40,514 nucleotides of DNA from Nocardioides sp. (GTDB lineage: Bacteria > Actinomycetota > Actinomycetes > Propionibacteriales > Nocardioidaceae), in contig NZ_JACIXG010000047.1 of the NCBI RefSeq assembly GCF_014360585.1, positions 1-40,514 of the forward strand, in the 5' to 3' direction. Shown in pieces: positions 1 through 6,551 of the stretch (position 1 is the first letter of the stretch; each line of letters opens with the position of its first letter). The notes under the pieces are model-generated. The model was not told the origin of the DNA. It worked only from the letters and a program-made list of their open reading frames with translations, and did not search any database. Made by a program: the position numbers and the translations under genes.

Positions 1-1
1 C

Positions 2-469
2 CACCGATCCCTGCGCGATGTCAGTCCCGGTCCCACCTCCCACGGCCGCGCTGCCGGCCAGCAAGCGGGCGCGCTCGTCGACCGGATCAAACGCGTGCCA
101 TCCGAGGTCCGGCCTGACGAGAAGATGCTGGCAGCATTCGACAAACGCTTCACCCATATCGACCGTCGCCTCGCCGACCTCATCGAGACCGGTATCGAGA
201 ACGGCACGATCCTGCGCCGAACCCGACTCCCCCGCCTCGACAAGACCAGCGGCCAGCTCATCAAGACCGCCCGCGAACGCTACGCACCCATCGACCGAGC
301 CACCGACTCCGATCTACCCTCGATCGTCCGCAACAAGCTCCGTCCAAGCCCGCACGCGGACCCGCCCGACGGTGCGGCCAGAAGTCGTGCAGACCTGTAC
401 GCAGCGATCGTCAGCAACACTCTCAGCCGCTCGGCATCCGCCCCTACGGGTCCTCGCTTCAGGCGCTGA
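2..469 (+). CDS. C-terminal part of an unrecognised protein (cut by window edge)
   Basis: The frame is open from the first full codon to a stop at 467-469, so only the last 155 or so residues are visible and the gene begins outside the window. The central part is rich in charged residues and looks like genuine protein, with AFDKRFTHID, ADLIETGIENG and TARERYAPID segments that suggest helices. The last 35 residues look less ordered. I do not recognise the family. Its place in an integrative element makes a DNA-transfer or replication role possible, but nothing in the visible part proves this. The frame may have been altered near its end by the nearby insertion sequence. Confidence 0.5.
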   Translation, partial: HRSLRDVSPGPTSHGRAAGQQAGALVDRIKRVPSEVRPDEKMLAAFDKRFTHIDRRLADLIETGIENGTILRRTRLPRLDKTSGQLIKTARERYAPIDRATDSDLPSIVRNKLRPSPHADPPDGAARSRADLYAAIVSNTLSRSASAPTGPRFRR

Positions 470-542
470 CCGCGTCCGGGCGGCCCACCGATCACGGCGA
501 CCACCAATCGCGCAACCGTCGGCCGGCCTCCTCAGCCGCCGA

Positions 543-557
543 GTCGAGCTTGTCGAG
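543..557 (+). repeat. REP-like motif copy beside the IS110 element
   Basis: The sequence GTCGAGCTTGTCGAG occurs here. The same core is found at 40176-40193 and, in the opposite orientation, at 20716-20734 and 20825-20843. The motif is nearly self-complementary (TCGA...TCGA). This copy is about 100 bp from the 3' end of the transposase gene, outside the likely IS boundary. Confidence 0.45.
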
Positions 558-689
558 GCGCCGCGCTCCGTCGAGCACCCACAGCCTCGCAGTTGGCCAC
601 AGCCACCACATCCTTGCCTGCGCCTGTTTGGAGTTCTTCTGGAAGACGGCCACCAGTAGTAAGGCGCGTCAGTAGGCTCCCCTCTGTTG

Positions 690-1889
690 TCAACCAGTGC
701 TCGCGAATGACCCGGTCGCCGGGATCTTCCGGGTGGAGGGTGGTGCGGCGTAGCGTCGGGTCTGCGGGTCCGGGAGTGGCTGATCCGAAGTGTCGATTCG
801 CGGGGGCAGGTCGACCGCGCTGGATTCTTGAGACGCCCCGCAGTGCCCTCCCGGGTCCGCCCCACCAGCGCGTGCGGCATCTTTGACGAGCTGTTTGTAG
901 ATGGCGTCGGAGATGCGTCGCTTGAGGCAACGCAGAGCTTCTTGTGGCTTCTTGCCGGCGGCTCGTTTGCGCCGGTAGTAGGCGCGTCCTTCGGTGTCGA
1001 GGCGCAGCTGGGTGACCGCGGCGATGTGGATCATGTGGTTGACCCGGCGGTTCCCCGCGCGTGAGAGACGATGCCGGTTCTGCTCACCAGAGGAGGCATC
1101 CAGCGGCGCCGTGCCGGTCCAGGACGCGAACCGGTTGCGGTCGGCGAACCTGGCGACATCGCCGACGTCGGCCAGGATCCTGGCAGCCACCACGGCACCG
1201 ACACCGTGGATGTCCATCAGCCGTGACCCGCGCGCCAGGACCATCGCTTTCAGTTCAGCGGTGGCCTTCTTGATCTTCGTCTCGACCGCGATCAGCTCGG
1301 CCAGTTCCTCCGCGGCGATACGGCGCAGCGTCTTCCCGGCGATGTCACGTGGCCGCACGGTGGCCAGCATCGCCTTGGCCTGGCCGGTGGTGATGTCTCG
1401 TTTGCCCTGGCCAGGCAGGAGCTCGGCCAAGAGCGCCTGGAGTCGACACACGGTCTGTACCCGTCGACGGGTCAAGGCTTCGCGGCGGTCGGCCAGCATC
1501 CGCAGCGCCTCGAGCTCGCCGTCGACCTTCAGCACCCGCAGGTTCGAGGTCCGCACGGCCACGACCGCCACCGAGTGCGCATCGAGGGCGTCGGTCTTGC
1601 GGTTGTGACCAGTGTCGAAGAGCCGCACCCTCGCGGCGAGCTTGGCCGGCACATCAACAACCTGTTCACCAGCCTCGAGGAGACGCTGGGCGAGCGGACG
1701 ACCAGCACCGTTGGCTCCCTCGACAGCCCAGACCCGATCCGGCCATGTCTTGGCGTAGTTCCGCATCGCGCAGTACCCGGCTTGGTCGGTGCTGAAGCGA
1801 CCTGATCCGATCAGCTTCTCGTGCTGGTCGACGACCTCGATCGTCGCCGACAACTTGTGGGGATCGACCCCGATGACGACCTGCTCCAT
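690..1889 (-). CDS. IS110-family transposase (DEDD recombinase)
   Basis: This 399-residue protein catalyses excision and insertion of the insertion sequence. The N-terminal RuvC-like DEDD domain has D9 in GVDPHK, E57 in AVEGANG, and D100 and D103 in KTDALDAH. The C-terminal Transposase_20 domain has a helix-hairpin-helix-like DIHGVGAVVAARI segment and the SRAGNRR stretch with S276, the position of the family's catalytic serine. All four acidic residues and the serine are present, so it is probably active. The start at 1889 is supported by AGGGAG at 1896-1901, six bases upstream. A variable Pro/Ser-rich tail follows the conserved part. The upstream noncoding end is where this group encodes its bridge RNA. 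Confidence 0.93.
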   Translation of the reverse strand: MEQVVIGVDPHKLSATIEVVDQHEKLIGSGRFSTDQAGYCAMRNYAKTWPDRVWAVEGANGAGRPLAQRLLEAGEQVVDVPAKLAARVRLFDTGHNRKTDALDAHSVAVVAVRTSNLRVLKVDGELEALRMLADRREALTRRRVQTVCRLQALLAELLPGQGKRDITTGQAKAMLATVRPRDIAGKTLRRIAAEELAELIAVETKIKKATAELKAMVLARGSRLMDIHGVGAVVAARILADVGDVARFADRNRFASWTGTAPLDASSGEQNRHRLSRAGNRRVNHMIHIAAVTQLRLDTEGRAYYRRKRAAGKKPQEALRCLKRRISDAIYKQLVKDAARAGGADPGGHCGASQESSAVDLPPRIDTSDQPLPDPQTRRYAAPPSTRKIPATGSFASTG

Positions 1890-1904
1890 GCGCTACTCCC
1901 TGCG

Positions 1905-2110
1905 CTCGTTCCGGTTGGGACGGCGAGGTGGGCATTGCTACTACGAGCTGGGCAGTCCCCTCTTGAGCCACGCCTCGTCAGCGGTGCCCGGGGGCTGCAA
2001 ACCGGAATCGAGCCACACCCGCACGGGCGGGTGGGCAGCCCAAAAGAGAGCGAACCCACCGGACACCTGGACCGAGTCTGGCCGGACGCCGGTCCTACGG
2101 GAATCCTCTA
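1905..2110 (-). ncRNA. Candidate bridge RNA region of the IS110 element
   Basis: IS110-group elements are known to transcribe a structured bridge RNA from the noncoding end upstream of the transposase; it pairs with donor and target DNA. This element has about 220 bp of noncoding sequence in that position, with GC-rich self-complementary stretches such as CCCGCACGGGCGGG near 2028-2041. I see no open frame of good quality in it. The RNA itself, its ends and its guide loops are inferred from family knowledge and not read directly. Confidence 0.35.
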
Positions 2111-2164
2111 GTAGCCCAGAATGACACGGTGTAGCTCGCGTGGGTTGCGCCGCGGGTGACGGCA

Positions 2165-2725
2165 TCAGGTTGCACGGCGCTTGACTGCTGCCCGTGCGGC
2201 GATTTTTCGGGCACCAGTTGCGTTCATGCGCCACCTGGCGAACTGGATACTGATACCGAAACGGCGAGCGACATCCGCGTCGGAAACCTTGTTGAAGGCA
2301 AGCCTCTTCGCGGCGTCCGTCGGGAGCAGCAACTCACCACTGAGTTCGGCAGCCTCGGCTTCGTGCTCGGCAATCGAGACCCGGCAGCCCTTGGTGTCCG
2401 TCAACGTCGCAGCAAAGGGGTGTTCCAATGCCACATGGGCAACCTCGTGGCTCGCGGTCGACACCCGACGCTCGGGCTCGTGTGAGTCATTCTCGATGAT
2501 CACTGTGCTGCCGTCAGACTGTGGCACCAACGCACCCGAGAACCGCTCCGGCCGCGCCAATTGGAAGTGCCGCAAAGCCGCCGGCGAGCACTCGATCTCA
2601 GACAGACGAATCACCTCCACGCCGTACAACTCCGCCAGCACGAGCGGGTCAAACCGATCATAGGGGGTGAGATCGACCTCTCGCCGGAGTTCTAGCGCGA
2701 GACGCTTCAAGGCTGACTTATTCAC
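2165..2725 (-). CDS. ImmA/IrrE-family metallopeptidase
   Basis: A 186-residue zinc peptidase of the ImmA/IrrE (COG2856) family. The zinc site HEVAH is at residues 93-97 (H93, E94, H97), and an acidic segment (EHEAEAAEL) about 25 residues further on can supply the third ligand. Proteins of this family cut the XRE repressor encoded beside them and so release mobile-element genes. The start is GTG at 2723-2725, overlapping the TGA of the XRE gene (2722-2724) as GTGA, so the two are translationally coupled. The IS110 element lies directly downstream. The pair could also work as a toxin-antitoxin-like unit, but the nearby integrase favours control of the element. Confidence 0.88.
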   Translation of the reverse strand: MNKSALKRLALELRREVDLTPYDRFDPLVLAELYGVEVIRLSEIECSPAALRHFQLARPERFSGALVPQSDGSTVIIENDSHEPERRVSTASHEVAHVALEHPFAATLTDTKGCRVSIAEHEAEAAELSGELLLPTDAAKRLAFNKVSDADVARRFGISIQFARWRMNATGARKIAARAAVKRRAT

Positions 2726-3093
2726 TCACGCTCGCTTCGCCTTGCGGCCGCGCGCTTCAGGGTCGCTTGGATGACGTCCTGGAGCATGGCGATGTCGTCC
2801 TCGTCCAAATCCTTGCTGGCCCGAAGCAGCGGGACCAGTTCGGACGTCAACTCGGGCTCCTTCGCCGACACTGCGTCTTCATCGATCAGGAATCGCTCGG
2901 CCGGCATACCGAGCCACGTCACCAACGTCATGAAGCCGTCTGCGTCCGGTTTGTAGCCGTTGCGAAGTCGTGACAACAGAGAGGGCGTCACGCCCGCGTC
3001 AGCGGCGAGTTGCCGCCATGACATGTCCTTCGACAGTCGAGCTTGGTCGAGCGATCCAAGCAGCGACCGCGCATCAATCTTCGTCTTAGCCAT
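2722..3093 (-). CDS. XRE-family HTH repressor, partner of the ImmA-like peptidase
   Basis: A 123-residue DNA-binding protein. The helix-turn-helix lies at about residues 20-55 (MSWRQLAADAGVTPSLLSRL). The C-terminal half is acidic then basic and may hold the oligomerisation or cleavage region. The frame stays open further upstream, but ATG at 3091-3093 has GGAGG five bases before it and gives the family's normal N-terminus. It is the first gene of a two-gene operon with the peptidase. By analogy with ImmR/ImmA it should bind its own divergent promoter region, where a perfect palindrome (3195-3212) and direct repeats (3141-3197) are found. Confidence 0.87.
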   Translation of the reverse strand: MAKTKIDARSLLGSLDQARLSKDMSWRQLAADAGVTPSLLSRLRNGYKPDADGFMTLVTWLGMPAERFLIDEDAVSAKEPELTSELVPLLRASKDLDEDDIAMLQDVIQATLKRAAARRSERE

Positions 3094-3140
3094 ACGTCCT
3101 CCGGGCGAGCATTCGAGAGAAGCGACGCGCCGAGTGTCGC

Positions 3141-3197
3141 ACTTTCGGACCAGTGAGTGGATCTCGGCCCGCCGAGATGATACTTTCGATTCAGTGA
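3141..3197. promoter_or_regulatory. Direct repeats and short palindrome in the XRE divergent promoter
   Basis: Two 16-bp direct repeats, ACTTTCGGACCAGTGA at 3141-3156 and ACTTTCGATTCAGTGA at 3182-3197, match at 13 of 16 positions and are 41 bp apart, about four helical turns. Between them ATCTCGG-N4-CCGAGAT (3161-3178) is an inverted repeat with perfect 7-bp arms. These are candidate binding sites for the XRE repressor. Confidence 0.45.
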
Positions 3198-3212
3198 TCC
3201 GATATCGGATCA
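3195..3212. promoter_or_regulatory. Perfect 18-bp palindrome, candidate repressor operator
   Basis: TGATCCGATATCGGATCA reads the same on both strands. It lies between the minus-strand XRE/ImmA genes and the plus-strand 55-residue ORF, 29 bp before that ORF's start, where it could overlap its promoter. The obvious candidate ligand is the XRE protein. Confidence 0.6.
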
Positions 3213-3240
3213 TCCACCGTACACCCTCTAGGAGGACCAA

Positions 3241-3408
3241 ATGTCCGTTCCACTCGGTACCAAGGCCCGCACCGGGCAGACTTGTCCGGGAAGTGGCGTC
3301 TGGAAGGTCGTGGGCTACCCCTCGACCACCGCGCCCATCGCCAGGAACAACACCATGCCGCCGTACAACAACCAGGCGGTCACCTGGGAGCTCATCCAGC
3401 ACGCCTGA
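3241..3408 (+). CDS. Small conserved-looking protein, 55 residues
   Basis: An ORF from ATG 3241 to TGA 3408. AGGAGG at 3230-3235 ends five bases before the ATG, an ideal ribosome site. The protein begins MSVPLGTKARTGQTCPGSG and ends in AVTWELIQHA. It has Gly/Pro-rich N-terminal sequence, one cysteine, and no membrane segment. Its pattern (PG..A...G.W.VVG...T...VTWE) is like very short proteins that bind as small beta-rich domains, distantly reminiscent of the YjzC type, but I cannot name the family with certainty. It is divergent from the XRE/ImmA operon and shares its operator region, so it is probably repressed by the XRE protein and induced with the element. Confidence 0.7.
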   Translation: MSVPLGTKARTGQTCPGSGVWKVVGYPSTTAPIARNNTMPPYNNQAVTWELIQHA

Positions 3409-3506
3409 TCTGCAACGTCGGCTCGATTGGGCAGAGTGGGGTGAACGACATCCCTCAAGAGAACTCAAGTAGCAAGCGTGCCGGCTGACGCGGCCCGCAA
3501 GTATCG

Positions 3507-3553
3507 AGCCCGGTTCGGCCGAAGTGCACCATTCACTTCGGCCGAATCGGGCT
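3507..3553 (+). terminator. Long hairpin downstream of the 55-residue ORF
   Basis: Two 20-bp arms (3507-3526 and 3534-3553) pair along their whole length with a single G:U wobble around a 7-nt loop. There is no T-tract after it. It lies 98 bp downstream of the small ORF's stop and could end its transcript, or be a recombination- or replication-related cruciform of the element. Confidence 0.5.
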
Positions 3554-4020
3554 AGGTCGCATCTAAGCACACGCGCGTGGCCAAGTTCGTCGAGTTGCGG
3601 CTGTGAGCAGATGGACGACAGCCAACGTGCCTCAGTCCGTCTCCATCTAAGGCCCAGTCGCTGCAGCGGGACAAACGCTCGCGCCCTCGTCCCAAACGCC
3701 TGGCGCCACGGCGTCAACCACCGCGTAGAACCAGACCTCGAACTCGTCGTCGCGGGGAGGCCGGGGTCACTCACGGGATGGGACGTTACGTCCCGTAGTG
3801 CGCCAGAGGCGTCGTACCCACGATTCCGTCGCCAGTCTTGGGAATGCCCGGTAGTTGCACGGAAGCTCGCATGAATCTAGGCATGCGCTGGCCGGATCGA
3901 AGACTCATCGCTAAAGAGACGTCCAACAAGCCGCCGAGGTGTCCGGTTGTATAGATGTGTCTAGAGCCGCGTAAGCAGTGGTACCGATGCTCAGTCTCGA
4001 TGCTTGCCTCGCCACGCCAC
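3554..4020. other. Noncoding stretch downstream of the integrase, no gene seen
   Basis: The open frames here are short, lack ribosome sites and have no recognisable protein sequence. The stretch separates the convergent small ORF and integrase gene. I see no second att copy in it. Confidence 0.5.
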
Positions 4021-5316
4021 TCACGCCGCGTCGGCCTCGGCGGTGCTTCCATCTTCCGGCTCGTTCTCTTCGAGTCGGTCGAGCACGTCCTCCTGCTCCT
4101 CGTCCAGACCCTGCAAAAGCACCGAGAAGTCTGGAGCCTCGGCCCGCCCCGTTGCCTGGACCGCCAGCATGACCTCGTGCCGCACGGTTACGTCTGGCTC
4201 GACGTAGAACCCCGCGGTGATCGCGCTGGAGGTGTGACCCAGGTGGGTGGCGGCGGCATCGAGACCGTGCGCCCTAGCGATGATTGTCGCGACGGTGCGG
4301 CGATACCACCGCGGCGAGATCCCCGAGTCCTGCAGATCGGCGAGCTCGAGGAAAGCGCGGAACGTACGCCTGAAGTTGTACATGCTCAGCACCCCGCCCC
4401 GGCGGTTGTGGAAGACCGTGTCCTCCTGGTCGCCCGGCCCCATCTCCTCGAGTCGGCGCCGAATCACCTCAGCGGCGAACCCAGCTACCGGGATCCGCCG
4501 GCGAGACGCATGGGTCTTGGGATGGTCCTGCCGGAAGGTGCCCTTGCCCTGCTCGTAAACCAGAGTCCCGCAGATCTCGATAACCATGCCGCTCTTCGTG
4601 TCTCTCACATCGACCGGCCGGAACGCTAGCGCCTCACCCGGCCGCATCCCGGTGCCGAGCATCACCTCCAGCGCATCGCGCACGTTGCCGTCGGGCTTGG
4701 GCCCCTTCACCCCTGGCCCGGTACGCCACTCGTTGGCCGCCTTCCGGATCGCCAGAATCTGCTCCGGTGTGAGCGCCTGCGGCTTCCCCTTCGGCTTGGC
4801 CAGCGGCGAGGTCGCCTCGACCGGGTTCCGCACCATCCCGTCGTTTCGGATCGCGAACTTGAACAGCTGGTTGAGCAAGGTGCGCGAGTGCTTGGCCATG
4901 GAGTACGACACGGCGTACTGCTGCTGAAGGAACGTCTCCACTCGCCCGGTTGTGATCTCCCCGAGCGTGTATGCCTCGAAGAACGGCATCACGTGCACTC
5001 GCAGGTCGTCGCGGTAGTTCTCCTTGGTGTTGTTCGCGATGTCACGCCCGGCGAGCTCCTGGAGCCACAGGTTGGCCAGGTCCGGGAAGGGGCTGGACAG
5101 CGAGAGCAAGCCGCTCGCCCCGAATCCAAGGCGCTCCTTCAACCGCTCCCGGAGCACTGCCTTGGCCTGGTTGCGCGAACGCGAGGTGGCCTTGGCCTCG
5201 CGAACCTTTCCGTCAGCGTCGCGGACCCGGCATCGAGCACGGTAGCGCCGCGGCGCCATTCGCTTGACGTGGATGTCGCCGTGGGTGCCGATCGCCAGGC
5301 GCGGGCGGCCGGCCAT
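4021..5316 (-). CDS. int: Tyrosine recombinase (integrase) of the element
   Basis: A 431-residue site-specific recombinase that should integrate and excise the element at tRNA-Ala. An AP2-like arm-binding region (about residues 15-60) is followed by a SAM-like core-binding domain (about 78-175) and the catalytic domain (about 190-380). Visible catalytic residues are R225 in GTGMRPGEAL, a lysine near 267, R339, H361 in LGH and Y371 in GFY. The first position of the HxxR box is arginine (R336 in SPRWYRRT) where histidine is usual. The start at 5316 was chosen over the longer frame because it gives TGATG coupling with the upstream gene and a normal N-terminus. The acidic C-terminal tail after residue 400 looks accessory. 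Confidence 0.93.
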   Translation of the reverse strand: MAGRPRLAIGTHGDIHVKRMAPRRYRARCRVRDADGKVREAKATSRSRNQAKAVLRERLKERLGFGASGLLSLSSPFPDLANLWLQELAGRDIANNTKENYRDDLRVHVMPFFEAYTLGEITTGRVETFLQQQYAVSYSMAKHSRTLLNQLFKFAIRNDGMVRNPVEATSPLAKPKGKPQALTPEQILAIRKAANEWRTGPGVKGPKPDGNVRDALEVMLGTGMRPGEALAFRPVDVRDTKSGMVIEICGTLVYEQGKGTFRQDHPKTHASRRRIPVAGFAAEVIRRRLEEMGPGDQEDTVFHNRRGGVLSMYNFRRTFRAFLELADLQDSGISPRWYRRTVATIIARAHGLDAAATHLGHTSSAITAGFYVEPDVTVRHEVMLAVQATGRAEAPDFSVLLQGLDEEQEDVLDRLEENEPEDGSTAEADAA

Positions 5317-5603
5317 CACGCATCGCCCCCGTGCCGATCGGCGTCCTCTTCCTCGAGCCTGGCCAGCCAAGCGTCGATCTCGGAGCGCCGAAATCGCAAA
5401 CAGCGACCGATCCGGAATCCGACCGGTCCGCGGCCCTGCGTGCGCAGGTCGTAGAGCGTCTGGACAGGCACCCCGAGCTCGGCGGCCAGATCCTTGATCG
5501 AATAGGACGCCTCGAAGGCGCCATGGACGACGTTGTCGACCTCATCGTCATGGACATCGTCGTGCCCGGCATCGGTCGTGGTGAGAGCTCTGGAGGTCTT
5601 CAT
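5316..5603 (-). CDS. HTH_17/MerR-like excisionase-type DNA-binding protein
   Basis: A 95-residue protein with a C-terminal winged-helix/excisionase-type domain: SIKDLAAELGVPVQTLYDL, then GRGPVGFRIGRCLRFRRSEIDAWL, the pattern of HTH_17 proteins that act as recombination directionality factors or regulators. Its stop shares one base with the integrase start (TGATG), so the two are one operon. The N-terminal 40 residues are Asp/Val/Thr-rich and probably unstructured. The start is uncertain: ATG at 5601-5603 lacks a clear ribosome site, and the longer frame would run into the hairpin at 5700-5752. Confidence 0.8.
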   Translation of the reverse strand: MKTSRALTTTDAGHDDVHDDEVDNVVHGAFEASYSIKDLAAELGVPVQTLYDLRTQGRGPVGFRIGRCLRFRRSEIDAWLARLEEEDADRHGGDA

Positions 5604-5699
5604 GCACCAAAGGTGCGCGCCCGTTTCCGAGTTGATTCGCAGCCGTCCGAGACGGCGCGCAGAGATCCCGAAACCGGAACGATAAACGCGACAAAAACG

Positions 5700-5752
5700 G
5701 GTCAGGGCCATGTTCAAATCCTTTAGTTAGGATTCAGAACACGGCCCTGACC
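5700..5752. terminator. Bidirectional hairpin between tRNA-Ala and the excisionase gene
   Basis: Arms at 5700-5721 and 5730-5752 begin GGTCAGGGCC on each strand and pair nearly completely, with one G:T or A:C difference and one bulge, around the loop TTTAGTTA. On the minus strand the hairpin is followed by GTTTTTG; on the plus strand TTTT follows at 5757-5760. It should terminate the tRNA transcript and insulate the integrase operon. It lies within the element, next to the att site. Confidence 0.7.
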
Positions 5753-5763
5753 AGCATTTTCGG

Positions 5764-5805
5764 TGGAGGTGAGGGGACTCGAACCCCTGACCCTCTGCAT
5801 GCCAT
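5764..5805 (-). other. Predicted attachment site (3' half of tRNA-Ala)
   Basis: Integrases of this type cross over in the anticodon or T-arm part of the tRNA, and the integrated element restores the tRNA 3' end. The tRNA here is intact and directly abuts the int-side noncoding sequence. The exact core needs the second att copy, which is not in the window. Confidence 0.4.
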
Positions 5806-5836
5806 GCAGATGCGCTACCAGCTGCGCCACACCCCC
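5764..5836 (-). tRNA. tRNA-Ala(GGC)
   Basis: A 73-nt cloverleaf is readable on the minus strand. The acceptor stem GGGGGTG pairs with CACCTCC (one G:U). The D-arm contains AGCTGGTAGCGC. The anticodon stem TCTGC/GCAGA holds the loop ATGGCAT with anticodon GGC. The T-arm has GGTTCGAGTCC, and A is the discriminator. CCA is not encoded (the next bases are CCG). It is the insertion site of the element to its left. Confidence 0.93.
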
Positions 5837-5840
5837 GTGG

Positions 5841-5870
5841 CGTTGTCCCGGTCGATCACCCCGGGCAACG
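5841..5870 (-). terminator. Hairpin after the gpgP gene
   Basis: CGTTGTCCCGG and CCCCGGGCAACG form an 11-bp stem with one mismatch. On the minus strand it lies between the stop of the phosphatase gene and the tRNA. There is no T-tract, as is common for actinobacterial terminators. Confidence 0.4.
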
Positions 5871-5899
5871 AGAAGAACATTAGCGGAATCAGTTTGCGA

Positions 5900-6544
5900 T
5901 CACGAAATCGGGGTGCCCATTCCGTACGTCGCGAGTCGCCATGGCGCTGATGGGATGAGTCCATGAGTGGACTCTCTGGCAACGAGCTCGATCCAGGCGC
6001 AGTTCGTCAGCGGGGCGAGGGTGGTGACGACGGACGGATCCCAACCGAGGAACGCAGCCAGACCCTGGCGGATGGCGCCGCCGTGAGCGACGACCACGAC
6101 AGTCTCGCCGGGCTCGACGGTCTCGGCGACGTCGTGGAGCGCGGCGCTGAAGCGCGCCGCCACGGTGGGCCACGACTCCCCGCCGTAGGGCTCCCAGCTG
6201 GCCGGCATCTCACCGAAGCGCTCGTGGATCTGGGCGCGATTCATCCCCTCGGCCTCCCCCGCGCAGACCTCACGCAGCCGAGGGTCGTACGCAGCCTCGC
6301 GGCCGGTCTCCTCGGCGACGTAGGCAGCGGTCTGGCGTGCCCGCATCAGGTCGGAGGAGACGAGCCGGGTCACGGCGTACGTCGTCGCGAGCGTACGAGC
6401 GGCGGCCTTGGCCTGCTGATGGCCGGTCTCGGCGAGCTCGATGTCGGTCTGGCCCTGGTAGCGACCGTCGGCGTTCCAGCCGGTGACGCCGTGGCGGAGC
6501 AGGATGAGGCGACGGGGTTCCGCAGGCACGGCTGGCTCGCCCAC
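5900..6544 (-). CDS. gpgP: Histidine phosphatase, probable glucosyl-3-phosphoglycerate phosphatase
   Basis: A 214-residue member of the histidine phosphatase (phosphoglycerate mutase-like) superfamily. The catalytic RHG motif is at residues 17-19 (LLRHGVTGWN), the phosphate-pocket region YQGQTDIELAETGHQQA follows, then SDLMRARQTA and the second histidine in VVVAHGGAIR. In mycobacteria the gene at this place, after nadD and rsfS, is GpgP, which dephosphorylates glucosyl-3-phosphoglycerate in methylglucose lipopolysaccharide synthesis; the assignment here rests on that synteny and on the family. The GTG start at 6544 lies 8 bases after the rsfS stop, and the longer upstream frame only overlaps rsfS. 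It is the last gene of the operon. Confidence 0.82.
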   Translation of the reverse strand: MGEPAVPAEPRRLILLRHGVTGWNADGRYQGQTDIELAETGHQQAKAAARTLATTYAVTRLVSSDLMRARQTAAYVAEETGREAAYDPRLREVCAGEAEGMNRAQIHERFGEMPASWEPYGGESWPTVAARFSAALHDVAETVEPGETVVVVAHGGAIRQGLAAFLGWDPSVVTTLAPLTNCAWIELVARESTHGLIPSAPWRLATYGMGTPIS

Positions 6545-6551
6545 CGGACCC

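Larger units (their letters stand above)
655..2110 (-). mobile_element. IS110-family insertion sequence (complete, approximate ends)
   Basis: A single full-length IS110-family transposase gene with a noncoding stretch of about 220 bp upstream of its start. IS110 elements have no terminal inverted repeats and make few or no target duplications, so the ends are only estimates. AGTAG occurs near both estimated ends (about 647-651 and 2109-2113), which may mark the core. The total length of about 1.45 kb is usual for the family. The element lies just downstream of the immA-like gene and does not visibly break it. Confidence 0.6.
1..5764. mobile_element. Integrative element inserted at tRNA-Ala(GGC), integrase-proximal part
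   Basis: A tyrosine integrase and an excisionase-like gene lie directly beside the 3' end of a tRNA-Ala gene, which is the classical layout of tRNA-targeted integrative elements. The same side carries an XRE/ImmA repressor-protease pair, typical of such elements, and an insertion sequence. The tRNA is on the minus strand, so its 3' end faces lower coordinates and the element must extend leftward. I found no second copy of the tRNA 3' end between 1 and 5760, so the other boundary is probably outside the window. Whether it is a conjugative element, a prophage remnant or a genomic island cannot be told from this part. Confidence 0.75.

Noticed and set aside
2165..3093. Calling the XRE/ImmA pair a toxin-antitoxin system
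   Set aside because: Possible for some COG2856 proteins, but the integrase and tRNA context fits an element induction switch better, and no toxin motif is seen.
3507..3553. Second att site of the integrative element
   Set aside because: The hairpin has no similarity to the tRNA-Ala 3' half.
3955..4629. Plus-strand frame of 224 codons opposite the integrase end
   Set aside because: Antisense shadow with no ribosome site and no conserved pattern.
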